A stretch of DNA of 12,470 nucleotides from assembly GCA_031257595.1 (NCBI GenBank), contig JAIROH010000059.1:1-12470 (forward strand). The letters are read 5' to 3'. A program made the translations under genes and the position numbers. Below are positions 1 through 7,577 of the stretch, one piece after another. This DNA is from Treponema sp. GTDB taxonomy: Bacteria > Spirochaetota > Spirochaetia > Treponematales > Breznakiellaceae. How positions within the stretch are numbered: the stretch's first letter is position 1; every line of letters starts with the position of its first letter. Under the pieces are notes generated by a model that did no database searches, was not told where the DNA came from, and saw only the letters and a list, made by a program, of their open reading frames with translations.

Positions 1-126
1 AAAAACCGGGCTTTCCGCTCCAATTCCTCGGAATTGCTCCGCAATTCCTCCGGTATTTCCGCTTCAATCCCTTGCGCCCAAGTGGGTTTCCTCGCCTTCG
101 GCGGATTAATTTCTCTCAACAAAAGT
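1..126 (-). repeat. 126-bp dispersed repeat, left inverted copy
   Basis: These bases match the reverse complement of 9887-10012 with about seven mismatches over 126 positions, counted by eye. The match starts at the first base of the window, so this copy may extend further left. It holds two overlapping perfect inverted repeats: CAATTCC(21-27)/GGAATTG(30-36) and GGAATTGC(30-37)/GCAATTCC(41-48). They share one arm, so only one hairpin can form at a time. No convincing gene lies in it. It is probably a non-coding dispersed repeat family of this genome; a role as the edge of a mobile segment is not shown. Confidence 0.85.
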
Positions 127-133
127 AAATGCC

Positions 134-180
134 GGTAATTAATATATAAAATATTGACATTATGGTAATTACTATATAAC
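134..180 (+). promoter_or_regulatory. Promoter of beta-helix lipoprotein gene with two 30-bp-spaced AT-rich motifs
   Basis: A TTGACA box (154-159) is followed, after a short 15-base gap, by TATAAC (175-180), a plausible sigma-70 type promoter about 50 bases before the chosen ATG. Two near-identical 16-mers, GGTAATTAATATATAA (134-149) and GGTAATTACTATATAA (164-179), differ at one base and start exactly 30 bp apart. The second covers the -10 box, the place expected for a repressor site. Related motifs lie at 2992-3074 beside an XRE regulator gene. The promoter and operator roles are inferred. Confidence 0.5.
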
Positions 181-229
181 CTATTCCCGATTCAAAAGCG
201 CGGATGTTGCTTTTATGGGGGATCGGGCT

Positions 230-2590
230 ATGAATAGAACAAGCCGTGGAACGGCGCTTCTCTGTGCGGCGTTGCTGCTTCTTGGGGGGTGCAAAGACCT
301 GTTCCACCCCGAAGGGCCGGAGACGGAGACGCAGCAATATACCGTAACCTTCGACGCCGGGGGCGGAAGTCCCGCCACGCAGACCCGGACGGTGAACAGC
401 GGCGATTCAATCGGTTCTTCCAATATGCCTTCTGAGCCGTCCAAAAGCGGTCATACCTTCGACGGCTGGTACACCGCGTTAAACGGCGGCGGTATGCAGT
501 TTACCGCGGCGACCACGGTTACGGCGGATATTACCGTGTACGCCAGGTGGACGGCCGGTTCAAATTCATCGGGTATCAGCAATATCACCTACAGTTCCGT
601 GTCCGGCGGGGAGTGGACCTTGCTGGCCGACGGGAGGCGCCAATCTCCGGTGACAGCCGACAACGGCATAACCAAGGCCCGGGTCAGTTTTACCGGCGGC
701 GGATCCGGCGTGTCCATAACGATACAGCTTGAGGTATCTTCGGAAGCAGAGTATGATTTTGCCTTTATCGGTGAACTGGACAACCCCTCTGCCGCATACG
801 ACAGCGGTTATTATTCGGGCAGCCTCATCTCCGGTGAGGACTCGGTAACAATAAGCATACCGGTTCCAACGGCGGGCAGCCATTTTGTTGACATAGGGTA
901 CAGTAAAGACGGATCGGCGTTCGGCGGTTCCGACTGCGCGTGGTTTAAGGTGATAACCGGCGCATCCGGCGGCGGGGAAGTCCAGGTACCGGCCACAACC
1001 CTGGCGGCCGCCCTGGCGTGGCTTGATTCAAACGCGGCGGAGGACGGAGCGTATACCATTACCCTCAACGCCAATGAGACTATCGGACCCAATGTACTTT
1101 CCTACGGCGGGAAAAACCTCAGTATAACCATCAAGGGCGATACCACGGAGCGGACGGTCAGTTTGAGTTCAACCGGTTCCCTTTTTAGAGTGGAGAACGG
1201 GGTAACGTTGACCCTGGACAGCAATATTACCTTGCAGGGGCGGAGTGATAATACTGCTGAGATAGTCCAGGTGAACAGCGGGGGAACCCTGGTGATGAAA
1301 GACGGGGCGAAAATTACAGGGAACAGATCTTCCAGTGGTTATGGAAGCGGCGTCGGCGTATATGCCGGAACTTTTATCATGGACGGAGGAACCATCAGCA
1401 ACAATGTTATTACAGAGGTTGGCGGCGGAGGAGCGGGGGTATATCTGTGGCCTTCCGTCAGCAGCTTAAGCGTTTTTAATATGAACGGAGGAATTATCAC
1501 CAACAATACCGCCGAAGGCAGAGGCGCGGGCGTTCTTGTACAGGCCGGTGAATTTACGATGAGCGGCGGGGAAATCAGCGGCAATACTAGCGGCAATACT
1601 TCTTCCTCCTCCTACTCCTACGGCGGCGGGGTGTATGTAGAGAGTTTCTCCGGCCAAGGGGGCTCCTTTACCATGAGCGGTGGAACCATCAGCGGTAATA
1701 CTGCCTCCTACGGCGGCGGGGTGTATGTGTCCAGTGGAACCTTTACCAAGCAGTCCGGCGGCGTCATTTACGGGTCAAACGCGGGCAATACCTTGGAAAA
1801 TACCGCCACTTCCGGCGACAGTTACGGCCACGCGGTGTATGTTAGCAGTTCGCCCGCCAAAAAACGCAACACCACCGCCGGTACGGGGGTTGCGCTGGAC
1901 AGCGCGGTAAGCGGTTCCGCGGGCGGCTGGGAAGAGACGATGCCCGATAATCTGTCCTTTAGCGACACATTAACCTGGATCAGCAACAACGCGGTGGAGG
2001 GGGGCGCGTATACCATTACCTTGCAGAACGACGAGAGTATCGGCCCCAGAACCCTTTCGTACAGCGGAAAAACGGTGGGCCTTACCCTGAGAGGCGGTTC
2101 AACGGTGAAAACCCTTAGTGTAAGCAACAATGGTTCCCTCTTTACCATAGCGAGCGGGGTAACATTGACCCTGGACAGTAATATTACCCTGCAGGGGCGG
2201 AACAATAATACTAGTCTGGTTAGGGTAAACAGCGGGGGAACCCTGGTGATGAATACCGGCTCAAAGATCAGCGGTAATACCACCTACAGTGACGGCGGCG
2301 GGGTGTATGTGTCCGGCGGAACCTTTACCATGAGCGGCGGAACTATCAGCGCCAATACCGCCTACTACGGCGGCGGGGTGTATGTGTCCGGTGGAATCTT
2401 TACCAAGCAGTCCGGCGGCGTTATTTACGGGTCGAACGCGGGCAGTACCTTGAAGAATACCGCCACCAGCGACAGTTACGGCCACGCGGCGTATGTTTCT
2501 TCGGGGGGCAAGAAACGTAACAGTACCGCCGGTACGGGGGTTACGCTGGATAGTTCAAAGGGGGTCTCCGACGGCGGCGGCTGGGAGTAG
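230..2590 (+). CDS. Beta-helix surface lipoprotein with InlB B-type repeat
   Basis: Predicted exported lipoprotein of 786 residues. A hydrophobic signal ends in LLGGC (Cys21), a lipobox. Residues 37-108 look like a Listeria-Bacteroides (InlB B / Flg_new) repeat with the FDGWYT signature. Residues 115-245 are an unrecognised beta-rich stretch. Two homologous modules follow (about 257-568 and 577-786), each with a GVTLTLDSNITLQGR strand, GGTLVM, repeated TMSGGTISGNT and GGGVYVS coils, and a KKRN-TAGTG-LDS-GGWE ending. This pattern fits a right-handed parallel beta-helix, typical of surface adhesins and passenger proteins. The ATG at 230 is preferred over the in-frame ATG at 215 because GGGG lies 9-13 bases upstream of 230 and it gives a compact signal peptide; 215 has no ribosome site. 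Function unknown; cell-surface adhesion or carbohydrate contact is possible. Confidence 0.85.
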   Translation: MNRTSRGTALLCAALLLLGGCKDLFHPEGPETETQQYTVTFDAGGGSPATQTRTVNSGDSIGSSNMPSEPSKSGHTFDGWYTALNGGGMQFTAATTVTADITVYARWTAGSNSSGISNITYSSVSGGEWTLLADGRRQSPVTADNGITKARVSFTGGGSGVSITIQLEVSSEAEYDFAFIGELDNPSAAYDSGYYSGSLISGEDSVTISIPVPTAGSHFVDIGYSKDGSAFGGSDCAWFKVITGASGGGEVQVPATTLAAALAWLDSNAAEDGAYTITLNANETIGPNVLSYGGKNLSITIKGDTTERTVSLSSTGSLFRVENGVTLTLDSNITLQGRSDNTAEIVQVNSGGTLVMKDGAKITGNRSSSGYGSGVGVYAGTFIMDGGTISNNVITEVGGGGAGVYLWPSVSSLSVFNMNGGIITNNTAEGRGAGVLVQAGEFTMSGGEISGNTSGNTSSSSYSYGGGVYVESFSGQGGSFTMSGGTISGNTASYGGGVYVSSGTFTKQSGGVIYGSNAGNTLENTATSGDSYGHAVYVSSSPAKKRNTTAGTGVALDSAVSGSAGGWEETMPDNLSFSDTLTWISNNAVEGGAYTITLQNDESIGPRTLSYSGKTVGLTLRGGSTVKTLSVSNNGSLFTIASGVTLTLDSNITLQGRNNNTSLVRVNSGGTLVMNTGSKISGNTTYSDGGGVYVSGGTFTMSGGTISANTAYYGGGVYVSGGIFTKQSGGVIYGSNAGSTLKNTATSDSYGHAAYVSSGGKKRNSTAGTGVTLDSSKGVSDGGGWE
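998..1324 (+). repeat. Intragenic duplicated segment, copy 1 (partner 1958-2278)
   Basis: This stretch encodes the first half of module 1 of the beta-helix protein and resembles 1958-2278 at both protein and DNA level. For example, the bases around 1200-1243 and 2158-2201 differ at only a few positions across the TLTLDSNITLQGR codons. A duplication inside the gene is the simplest explanation. Confidence 0.7.
1667..1902 (+). repeat. Intragenic duplicated segment, copy 1 (partner 2324-2553)
   Basis: This stretch encodes the C-terminal half of module 1, from TMSGGTISGNTA through the FTKQSGGVIYGSNAG motif to TAGTGVALDS. It matches 2324-2553 closely in DNA sequence, the second copy being two codons shorter. 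Such long near-identical stretches could recombine to shorten or lengthen the protein. Confidence 0.75.
1958..2278 (+). repeat. Intragenic duplicated segment, copy 2 (partner 998-1324)
   Basis: Second copy of the first half of the beta-helix module, encoding LTWISNNAVEGGAYTITL through TGSKISGN. It resembles 998-1324. Confidence 0.7.
2324..2553 (+). repeat. Intragenic duplicated segment, copy 2 (partner 1667-1902)
   Basis: Second copy of the C-terminal half of the beta-helix module, with the same FTKQSGGVIYGSNAG and TAGTG motifs. It lies close to the stop codon. It resembles 1667-1902. Confidence 0.75.
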
Positions 2591-2619
2591 AAGCCCGGCG
2601 GGCATCGCTCCCGCCGCTT
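2591..2619. terminator. GC hairpin between convergent genes
   Basis: CGGCGGG (2596-2602) pairs with CCCGCCG (2610-2616) around a seven-base loop. The outer AAG/CTT pairs extend it past a two-base bulge. It starts right after the stop of the beta-helix gene and lies 12 bases beyond the stop of the minus-strand regulator, so it could serve both. There is no T-run on either side, so it is a weak call for an intrinsic terminator. Confidence 0.45.
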
Positions 2620-2630
2620 GTAATTGTTTG

Positions 2631-2984
2631 TCAGCCCTGCCCTTCATCCCTGTTTTTTTTCAACAGTTTAACAAAATCAAGGGCAAGTTTCTGATCCTTT
2701 AGGTCCAATTCGTCAAAAATTCGCAGGATTAGACGCTTTCGGGGGTTAAAGAACGGCAGGGGCTTATCCTGATGATTTTCCTCGCCCTTAATCAGATATT
2801 CCACCGTCACCCCCAAAGCGGCGGCTATACGTACGGCCGCGTCCGCAGGGGGCATGGAAGCCTGTTTTCCCAAATAACTGTCCAGGGCGCCTTTGGCTAC
2901 CAGGGACTTTACGGCCAGTTCTTTGACGGTCATGCCCTGATAATCAAGTTCCTCCCGTAAATTTTTTCGGAAATTCTGCCCCAT
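2631..2984 (-). CDS. XRE/Cro-CI family transcriptional regulator
   Basis: A 117-residue DNA-binding protein. Residues 7-66 form a Cro/CI-type helix-turn-helix domain: GMTVKELA (helix 2), then VAKGALDSYLG (recognition helix region) and DAAVRIAAALGVTVEYLIKG, the usual XRE ending. Residues 75-117 are basic and helical (FFNPRKRLILRIF, then KLALDFVKLLKKN) and may dimerise. The gene is convergent with the beta-helix gene, 40 bp apart, and divergent from the lipoprotein/caspase operon at 3145. There is no clear ribosome site. A TATAGT box (minus strand, 2996-2991) sits only a few bases before the ATG, which would suit a leaderless transcript. AT-rich motifs in the 160-bp divergent gap make it a likely autoregulator and possible controller of both neighbours. 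The family call is firm; the targets are inferred. Confidence 0.9.
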   Translation of the reverse strand: MGQNFRKNLREELDYQGMTVKELAVKSLVAKGALDSYLGKQASMPPADAAVRIAAALGVTVEYLIKGEENHQDKPLPFFNPRKRLILRIFDELDLKDQKLALDFVKLLKKNRDEGQG

Positions 2985-2991
2985 GTGGATA

Positions 2992-3074
2992 CTATATGCT
3001 AATTACCCGATGTCCTACTTGAAAATACAGTTATTACTATATATTATGATCTTAATATAAAAATTACTGTATTT
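2992..3074. promoter_or_regulatory. Divergent regulatory region with three AT-rich operator-like motifs
   Basis: TTATTACTATATAT (3031-3044) and AAATTACTGTATTT (3061-3074) start exactly 30 bp apart and resemble the pair at 136-149 and 166-179. A third, reversed copy reads TAATTAGCATATAG on the minus strand (3005-2992) and overlaps the likely -10 box of the XRE gene. The flanks AAATACAGT (3023-3031) and ACTGTATTT (3066-3074) also form a 9-bp inverted repeat. This is best read as the operator region of the XRE regulator. I could not place a convincing -35/-10 pair for the 3145 gene. Confidence 0.5.
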
Positions 3075-3144
3075 GGTTTCTGTTTTTGGGAAGTTTTTAC
3101 AGCGTCTGTATTAAGGCGCTTATTAAATTGGAAAGGAGCAAAAA

Positions 3145-4227
3145 ATGAGAAAGTTTCTTGGATTTATCATTGCTGCGGCGGCGCTTGGGACAATCGGGAT
3201 TGCCGGGTGCGCGGGCGTTCCTTCAGGGGATCAGTCGTCAAGCCCGCGGGAGGCCGCCCGGGCGGATGTAAAATGGGATGACGACGGCAGCGGTTACCTG
3301 ACGGTTAACAACAATGTCGGGGACGCGATGATCCTTTTCGCCGGTACCATAAACAACAGCCATATACTCGGCGGGGTACGGGGCCTGGCAAGCAGGCGGA
3401 TCGATTTTTTTAACCAGGTAACGGAAAGCAGCGGCACCTTCCTGCTCAGGGCGGTTAAAGAGACCGCTTACCGGAGCAAGGGCAGCAACCTTGCCAGCGA
3501 CGACATTGTATTCGCCGGACTTGTGGTCTTCGATAAAAACGAACCCCGGGCGATACAGGTAAACATCAACAAGGTTCTCGGCGGAGACGCCTTCGTGATC
3601 ATACAGAACGACACCAATATGGCCCTTCAGATCCGTATTGACCGGCCCGACGGCCCCACCCTTACCACCCTGGCCCCGCTGGAACGGAACAAAAAGGTAT
3701 ACATGGATTTTAACCCCGACGGCTATTTCTTTTTTCCGGTATATGAATACTACGACCGGAGCAGCATGGGGATCAGAAGTATTGTAGCCAAGGATCTGGC
3801 CGACGGTATACCGATGATGCCGGTAATCCCCGGCCCCGGACGGGACGCGCCGGTAATCAATTTTGAGGCCAGACCCGCCAATCTGTTTTCTCCCTTTGCC
3901 ACCCTTATCGTGACAAACGAAACTTCCCGCGGCGCATACCTCCTGGAAGGGTCAAGCAGAAAAACAAACCAAAACGGCACCACCATGATCAATCCCGGCT
4001 CCGAAACCTATGAACTTAACCTGCAAAAACAGGAACGGCTGAAAATCGGCGGCCTGCGTATTGATCTGAGTCTTGGCGCGGCAAACACCATTCCCGTACC
4101 GGAATACGAATACGAAGCCGGTTTCAACTATCAGGTTCGGATACGGCAGGGTCTGCCGGCGGAAATCAACCGCCTGGGCAAATCGGACTCCGATGATTTT
4201 GGCATCGTGCTGGTTAATGAGCGCTGA
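3145..4227 (+). CDS. Putative lipoprotein with three internal beta-rich repeats
   Basis: A 360-residue protein with a lipoprotein signal: hydrophobic residues 4-20, then AGC with the lipid Cys at 22. The start has a good GGAAAGGAG site 5-6 bases before ATG. The mature part holds three similar blocks about 100 residues apart, beginning near 49, 148 and 251. Each opens with a strand of the type YLTVNNNVGDA, VIIQNDTNMA or LIVTNETSRGA, continues with alternating hydrophobic strands and ends in a turn plus a strand such as RRIDFFN, KVYMDFN or YELNLQK. No known family was recognised. It leads the operon that includes the DUF4384 and caspase-like genes, 25 bp ahead of the next gene. Similar blocks appear at the N-terminus of that gene's product, so the two proteins are probably related. 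Function unknown; envelope-located. Confidence 0.8.
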   Translation: MRKFLGFIIAAAALGTIGIAGCAGVPSGDQSSSPREAARADVKWDDDGSGYLTVNNNVGDAMILFAGTINNSHILGGVRGLASRRIDFFNQVTESSGTFLLRAVKETAYRSKGSNLASDDIVFAGLVVFDKNEPRAIQVNINKVLGGDAFVIIQNDTNMALQIRIDRPDGPTLTTLAPLERNKKVYMDFNPDGYFFFPVYEYYDRSSMGIRSIVAKDLADGIPMMPVIPGPGRDAPVINFEARPANLFSPFATLIVTNETSRGAYLLEGSSRKTNQNGTTMINPGSETYELNLQKQERLKIGGLRIDLSLGAANTIPVPEYEYEAGFNYQVRIRQGLPAEINRLGKSDSDDFGIVLVNER

Positions 4228-4251
4228 GATGAGCCTTTTCCAAAATCCGGT

Positions 4252-6084
4252 ATGTTGAAAAAGCCCCGGATGCCATTCCTTTACCGGTTACTGCAGCGGC
4301 GCTTTCGCCGCAGTATAGGCGCCTTTTTATTGACGGCGGCGCTGCTTTCGGCGTGTCTTTCCCCGGCGAAGCCCGCCGGGGAAGATTCTCTTTCCGAAGC
4401 CGGCGGGGCGGTGATAAATTTCATAAACCATACGCCCTTTCCGGTACATATTGTCAGAGGCTCCGGCCGAATCGATATATGCGACGTAGCCCCCTACGGC
4501 AATACCCTTGCGCCGAATTCCGCCGGTTCTGATGAATCCTACTATCCGGTATTTGATGTACCCCTAACCGGGGATTATTATCTTAAAAATCTCTATTCTG
4601 AGGACAGGGATTTTTATTATTCAATAGACAGCCGCGTTTTAAAACAGGAAATAAATATCCATCTACCTGAAGCGTTTAGTGACACAGCGGTTTATATTGT
4701 TTTTACCAATGCTTCGAAGACCGGCGGCGTCTATCTTTCAAGGAACGAAAGGCTGGACAGAATGACGGCCATTAATTGGCCCGGCGCACGGAGCAATATT
4801 AATTCCGGCGAAACCGCGGTATTCAGAATCGGCAATGCAAAGGACCTAACGGGTTTTACCGTACGGCCCCTGAACATAAGCAGCGGACTATCCTGCCGGC
4901 CCGGTTTTGTTTACTCCCTCGTTTTTGACGGATCTTCCATAACGCTTAACGATTCCCGTCCTTTAAACCGCATGGGAGAAACCGGATGGACAAAAACACT
5001 GGAGGCGGCGGGCCTGCCGGTTCTTGCGGCGGGAAACGGCGGCAATATTTCCGTCTTTGCTCCGGGCCCGGAAGGGATATGGCATTTTGAGACGGGACCC
5101 GGTGAAAGCGGCCAAAACAGGACCCTTTGCGCGGAAAAGGGTTCCGTCGTCACCTCGGCTCTTCCGCTGGAAGACGGCGCCGTGCTTGCCTCCGGCTATG
5201 TGGAAACGGCGCGGGGTGAATACAGCCCGCTTTTGTGGAAGCAAAACGAAGGCGGCGCAACGGCGCTTGATTTTCCTGCGGGCTATCGTTACGGAACCAT
5301 TCTGAGCCTGGCCGCAAAGGAGGGGCCCGCTTTTCTTGCCGCCGGTTCCGCCGACGACTACGGCGGCGGGCGTGATTACGGCGCCTGCCTCAACCTGCTG
5401 CAGGATGAAGGCGGGCGCCTGGTAAAACGCTGGGAAATCGGGCCCAAAGACCTGGGAGACAAATTCGGCGAGGCCCGTTCCGCGGTCTGGGTTCCGATAG
5501 ACAATATCTGGCGGGTAACCGGGGTACTGCTGGATTACGATTCCCGGGGAAACCTGCTGCCCGGCTCTTACGTCATCGAAGTGGACGACGCGGGCGGCAT
5601 ACTTAAAACCGACGTTTCTTTTAACGGCCTTTCCTTTTACAAAATACTCGCCGCCCGGGACGGCTCCTGGTATCTTGCAGGCGAGGAAGCCCAGGGCCGG
5701 GCGCTGCTTGTCAAATATGACCGCACGGGAAAACTGCTCTGGCGGCAGCAAAACCGGCTTCAGGCTTTTTCATATTATCAGGACGCAATGCTGGTTGAGG
5801 AAGATTCCCAAATCGTACTGGCCGGAACTATGAACGCGGCCGACGGGGGCGGAACAGGGGGTACGCCGTTTCTACAGGGCATTAATGCCGCTACGGGAGC
5901 GGAGGAATGGCGCGCGGAACCTGGCGGCGAATTTCCGGGGACGGCCTTGGCGTACAGCCTGGTTAGAGGAAAGGGATACGGATATGTCACAGCCCTGTGC
6001 GGCGTTGCGGAAGGCATGCCCTCGGGGCCCTATATTATAGCCCGCCTGAATGAACGGGGGCTTATGTACGGAGGGAACAAATGA
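4252..6084 (+). CDS. Putative lipoprotein with beta-propeller-like C-terminal region
   Basis: A 610-residue protein. A basic N-terminus and hydrophobic segment (23-33) end in LLSAC, with the lipid Cys at 35. Residues 53-105 and 146-193 contain the same type of strand block as the upstream lipoprotein (VINFINHTPFPVHIVRG and VYIVFTNASKTGGVYLS). From about 250 onward the chain has repeated strand-turn units such as SWYLAGEEAQGRALLVKYD, DRTGKLLWRQQ, IVLAGTMNA and NAATGAEEWRAEPGG, which suggest a PQQ/WD-like beta-propeller, probably a binding platform. The start is uncertain: 4252 and 4270 both lack a clear ribosome site, so translation may be coupled to the gene ending 25 bp upstream. The stop overlaps the next ATG (ATGA), a strong sign of one operon. 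No enzyme motif was seen. Partner or substrate unknown. Confidence 0.75.
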   Translation: MLKKPRMPFLYRLLQRRFRRSIGAFLLTAALLSACLSPAKPAGEDSLSEAGGAVINFINHTPFPVHIVRGSGRIDICDVAPYGNTLAPNSAGSDESYYPVFDVPLTGDYYLKNLYSEDRDFYYSIDSRVLKQEINIHLPEAFSDTAVYIVFTNASKTGGVYLSRNERLDRMTAINWPGARSNINSGETAVFRIGNAKDLTGFTVRPLNISSGLSCRPGFVYSLVFDGSSITLNDSRPLNRMGETGWTKTLEAAGLPVLAAGNGGNISVFAPGPEGIWHFETGPGESGQNRTLCAEKGSVVTSALPLEDGAVLASGYVETARGEYSPLLWKQNEGGATALDFPAGYRYGTILSLAAKEGPAFLAAGSADDYGGGRDYGACLNLLQDEGGRLVKRWEIGPKDLGDKFGEARSAVWVPIDNIWRVTGVLLDYDSRGNLLPGSYVIEVDDAGGILKTDVSFNGLSFYKILAARDGSWYLAGEEAQGRALLVKYDRTGKLLWRQQNRLQAFSYYQDAMLVEEDSQIVLAGTMNAADGGGTGGTPFLQGINAATGAEEWRAEPGGEFPGTALAYSLVRGKGYGYVTALCGVAEGMPSGPYIIARLNERGLMYGGNK

Positions 6085-7547
6085 AAAGACGACTTTCTGT
6101 TTTCTTCTTTTTTCTTGCCGGAATTTTTACTGTCTCCGCGCAGGAAATAGACGCCAAGGTAAAAAAGGCCGTGGATGATCTTGCGATACGGCTTAACCGG
6201 CCCATAGAGGTAAGCATCGAAACGCCTACTATTGACGGCTCCGATTCGCCCACCGCGCTTTCCCGCTACCTGGCAAACAAGGCTAACGTATTTGCGGCGA
6301 GCAATAAGCTGTACCGGGTAAAGACGGCCTCCTCGACGCGGGGCATCAACCTGGGGCGTACCGGCGGCTCCGATACCGGAAAAATTACCGGAACCTACAC
6401 CGTGCTGGGCGATTCGGTGGAAGTAACATTCAACCTTGTTTCTTCTTCGGACAACACCCTTCTGGGTTCCCAGGCTTTTGTCATACCAAAGGCCGAACTT
6501 GACAAACTCGGCCTTGCTATAGTGCCGGCAAACTTCCGGACGGAACAGGAAGTAAAAAAACAGGAGGAAATTTTGGCCCCCATCGCAACGGCGGCTCAAG
6601 CCTCCGTTCCTCTATCCGGTTCAAAGGACCTGCTTATCGACGTATGGCCCAACTCGGAAACACGAACCTATTATGACGGCGAGGAACTCTGCATAAACCT
6701 TTGGGCCAGCCACGACTGTTATGTAAAGGTGTATCACATAGACGCGGAGAAAAAAACCCAGATGATTTTTCCCAACAGGCTTGACAATGATAATTTCCTG
6801 CGGGCCAATACCGAAATGCTTATTCCCAGAAACGGCGGCTTCAGGCTGCATGCTCCTTTTGGCCAGGAAACCATTGTGGCCTATGCCCAGGATACCCAAT
6901 TCACAAATCTTGAAAACGAAATGGTACAGATTGTGGACGCAAACGGAAGCGCCATCGCCGGAATTGCGGGGGGCCGCGGTTTGAGTATTCAGGCGCGGGA
7001 GCAAAACAGCCCCCCGTCCCTGTCGGCAAGCGCCCGTTTTACCTTTACCATTCTGGAACCCAGCGCCGGCGAGGAAATTTTCAGTTACCCGAAACCGGCA
7101 AACATGACGGAAACCGTACAAAGCCTTCGCTCGGAAATTGTCCGTCAGGGCGGCAGCTTTAACGGCAATGAACGGGAAGGATCTTTTAGTTCGGCTGGCG
7201 CCCGGGGGACTTACCGGTTAAGCGGGAACAATATTATTGTCACCCTGCGGGAACAGCGCAACGCCCAATCGCAGCCTTCAACCAGGGGGCTGGGCGACAG
7301 GGGATTCCGCTTTTCCTTTGCGAAACCCCCGGATCTTCCCGGTGCGGTAAGAACCGTCAAAAACGGAATCTCCCAAAAGGGTGGCAGTTTTAACGGTGAT
7401 GAAAGGGGAGGGAATTTTCAGGCAAGCGGCATTGCGGGGGAATACAACGTGGCCGATCAGGTGCATGTCAATATCCTGGAAAAACCCTTTATTATTTCCA
7501 ATTCGCTTATTGAACGGGAAGTGAAGAATTTTTTCGGGGTACGGTAA
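6081..7547 (+). CDS. Exported DUF4384-domain protein
   Basis: A 488-residue protein with a cleavable-type signal peptide (FFFFLAGIFTVSA-Q, cleavage near 20). Residues 24-150 resemble the small alpha/beta domain of FlgO/LpoB/CsgG-like envelope proteins (KITGTYTVLGDSVEVTFNLV, then LLGSQAFVIPKAEL); this match is tentative. Residues 182-270 fit DUF4384, with YYDGEELCINLWASHDCYV, MIFPNRLDNDN, IPRNGGFRLHAPFGQETIVAYA. DUF4384 is often found fused to or beside bacterial caspase-like domains, as here. Residues 334-391 and 411-469 are two copies of a 58-residue unit with the GGSFNG-(N/D)-ER-GxF core. The start has GGAGGG upstream and overlaps the previous stop by four bases; the caspase gene follows 30 bp later. 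Likely a periplasmic or envelope partner of the caspase-like protein. Confidence 0.8.
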   Translation: MKRRLSVFFFFLAGIFTVSAQEIDAKVKKAVDDLAIRLNRPIEVSIETPTIDGSDSPTALSRYLANKANVFAASNKLYRVKTASSTRGINLGRTGGSDTGKITGTYTVLGDSVEVTFNLVSSSDNTLLGSQAFVIPKAELDKLGLAIVPANFRTEQEVKKQEEILAPIATAAQASVPLSGSKDLLIDVWPNSETRTYYDGEELCINLWASHDCYVKVYHIDAEKKTQMIFPNRLDNDNFLRANTEMLIPRNGGFRLHAPFGQETIVAYAQDTQFTNLENEMVQIVDANGSAIAGIAGGRGLSIQAREQNSPPSLSASARFTFTILEPSAGEEIFSYPKPANMTETVQSLRSEIVRQGGSFNGNEREGSFSSAGARGTYRLSGNNIIVTLREQRNAQSQPSTRGLGDRGFRFSFAKPPDLPGAVRTVKNGISQKGGSFNGDERGGNFQASGIAGEYNVADQVHVNILEKPFIISNSLIEREVKNFFGVR

Positions 7548-7577
7548 ACACCCAAGATAAATTTTAAGGAGTAAATC

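Noticed and set aside
1822..2283. 153-residue minus-strand open frame inside the beta-helix gene
   Set aside because: It is a mirror of the repetitive coding sequence; the hydrophobic composition comes from the reversed Gly/Thr codons.
1577..2553. CRISPR-like repetition
   Set aside because: The repeats are in-frame coding coils of variable length with no unique spacers and no cas genes nearby.
4963..5751. 262-residue minus-strand open frame
   Set aside because: It lies wholly inside the 4252-6084 lipoprotein gene, has no domain signature, and its length follows from the GC-biased third positions of the real gene.
6030..6599. 189-residue minus-strand open frame
   Set aside because: It overlaps two well-supported plus-strand genes with an ATGA junction and shows no recognisable protein features.
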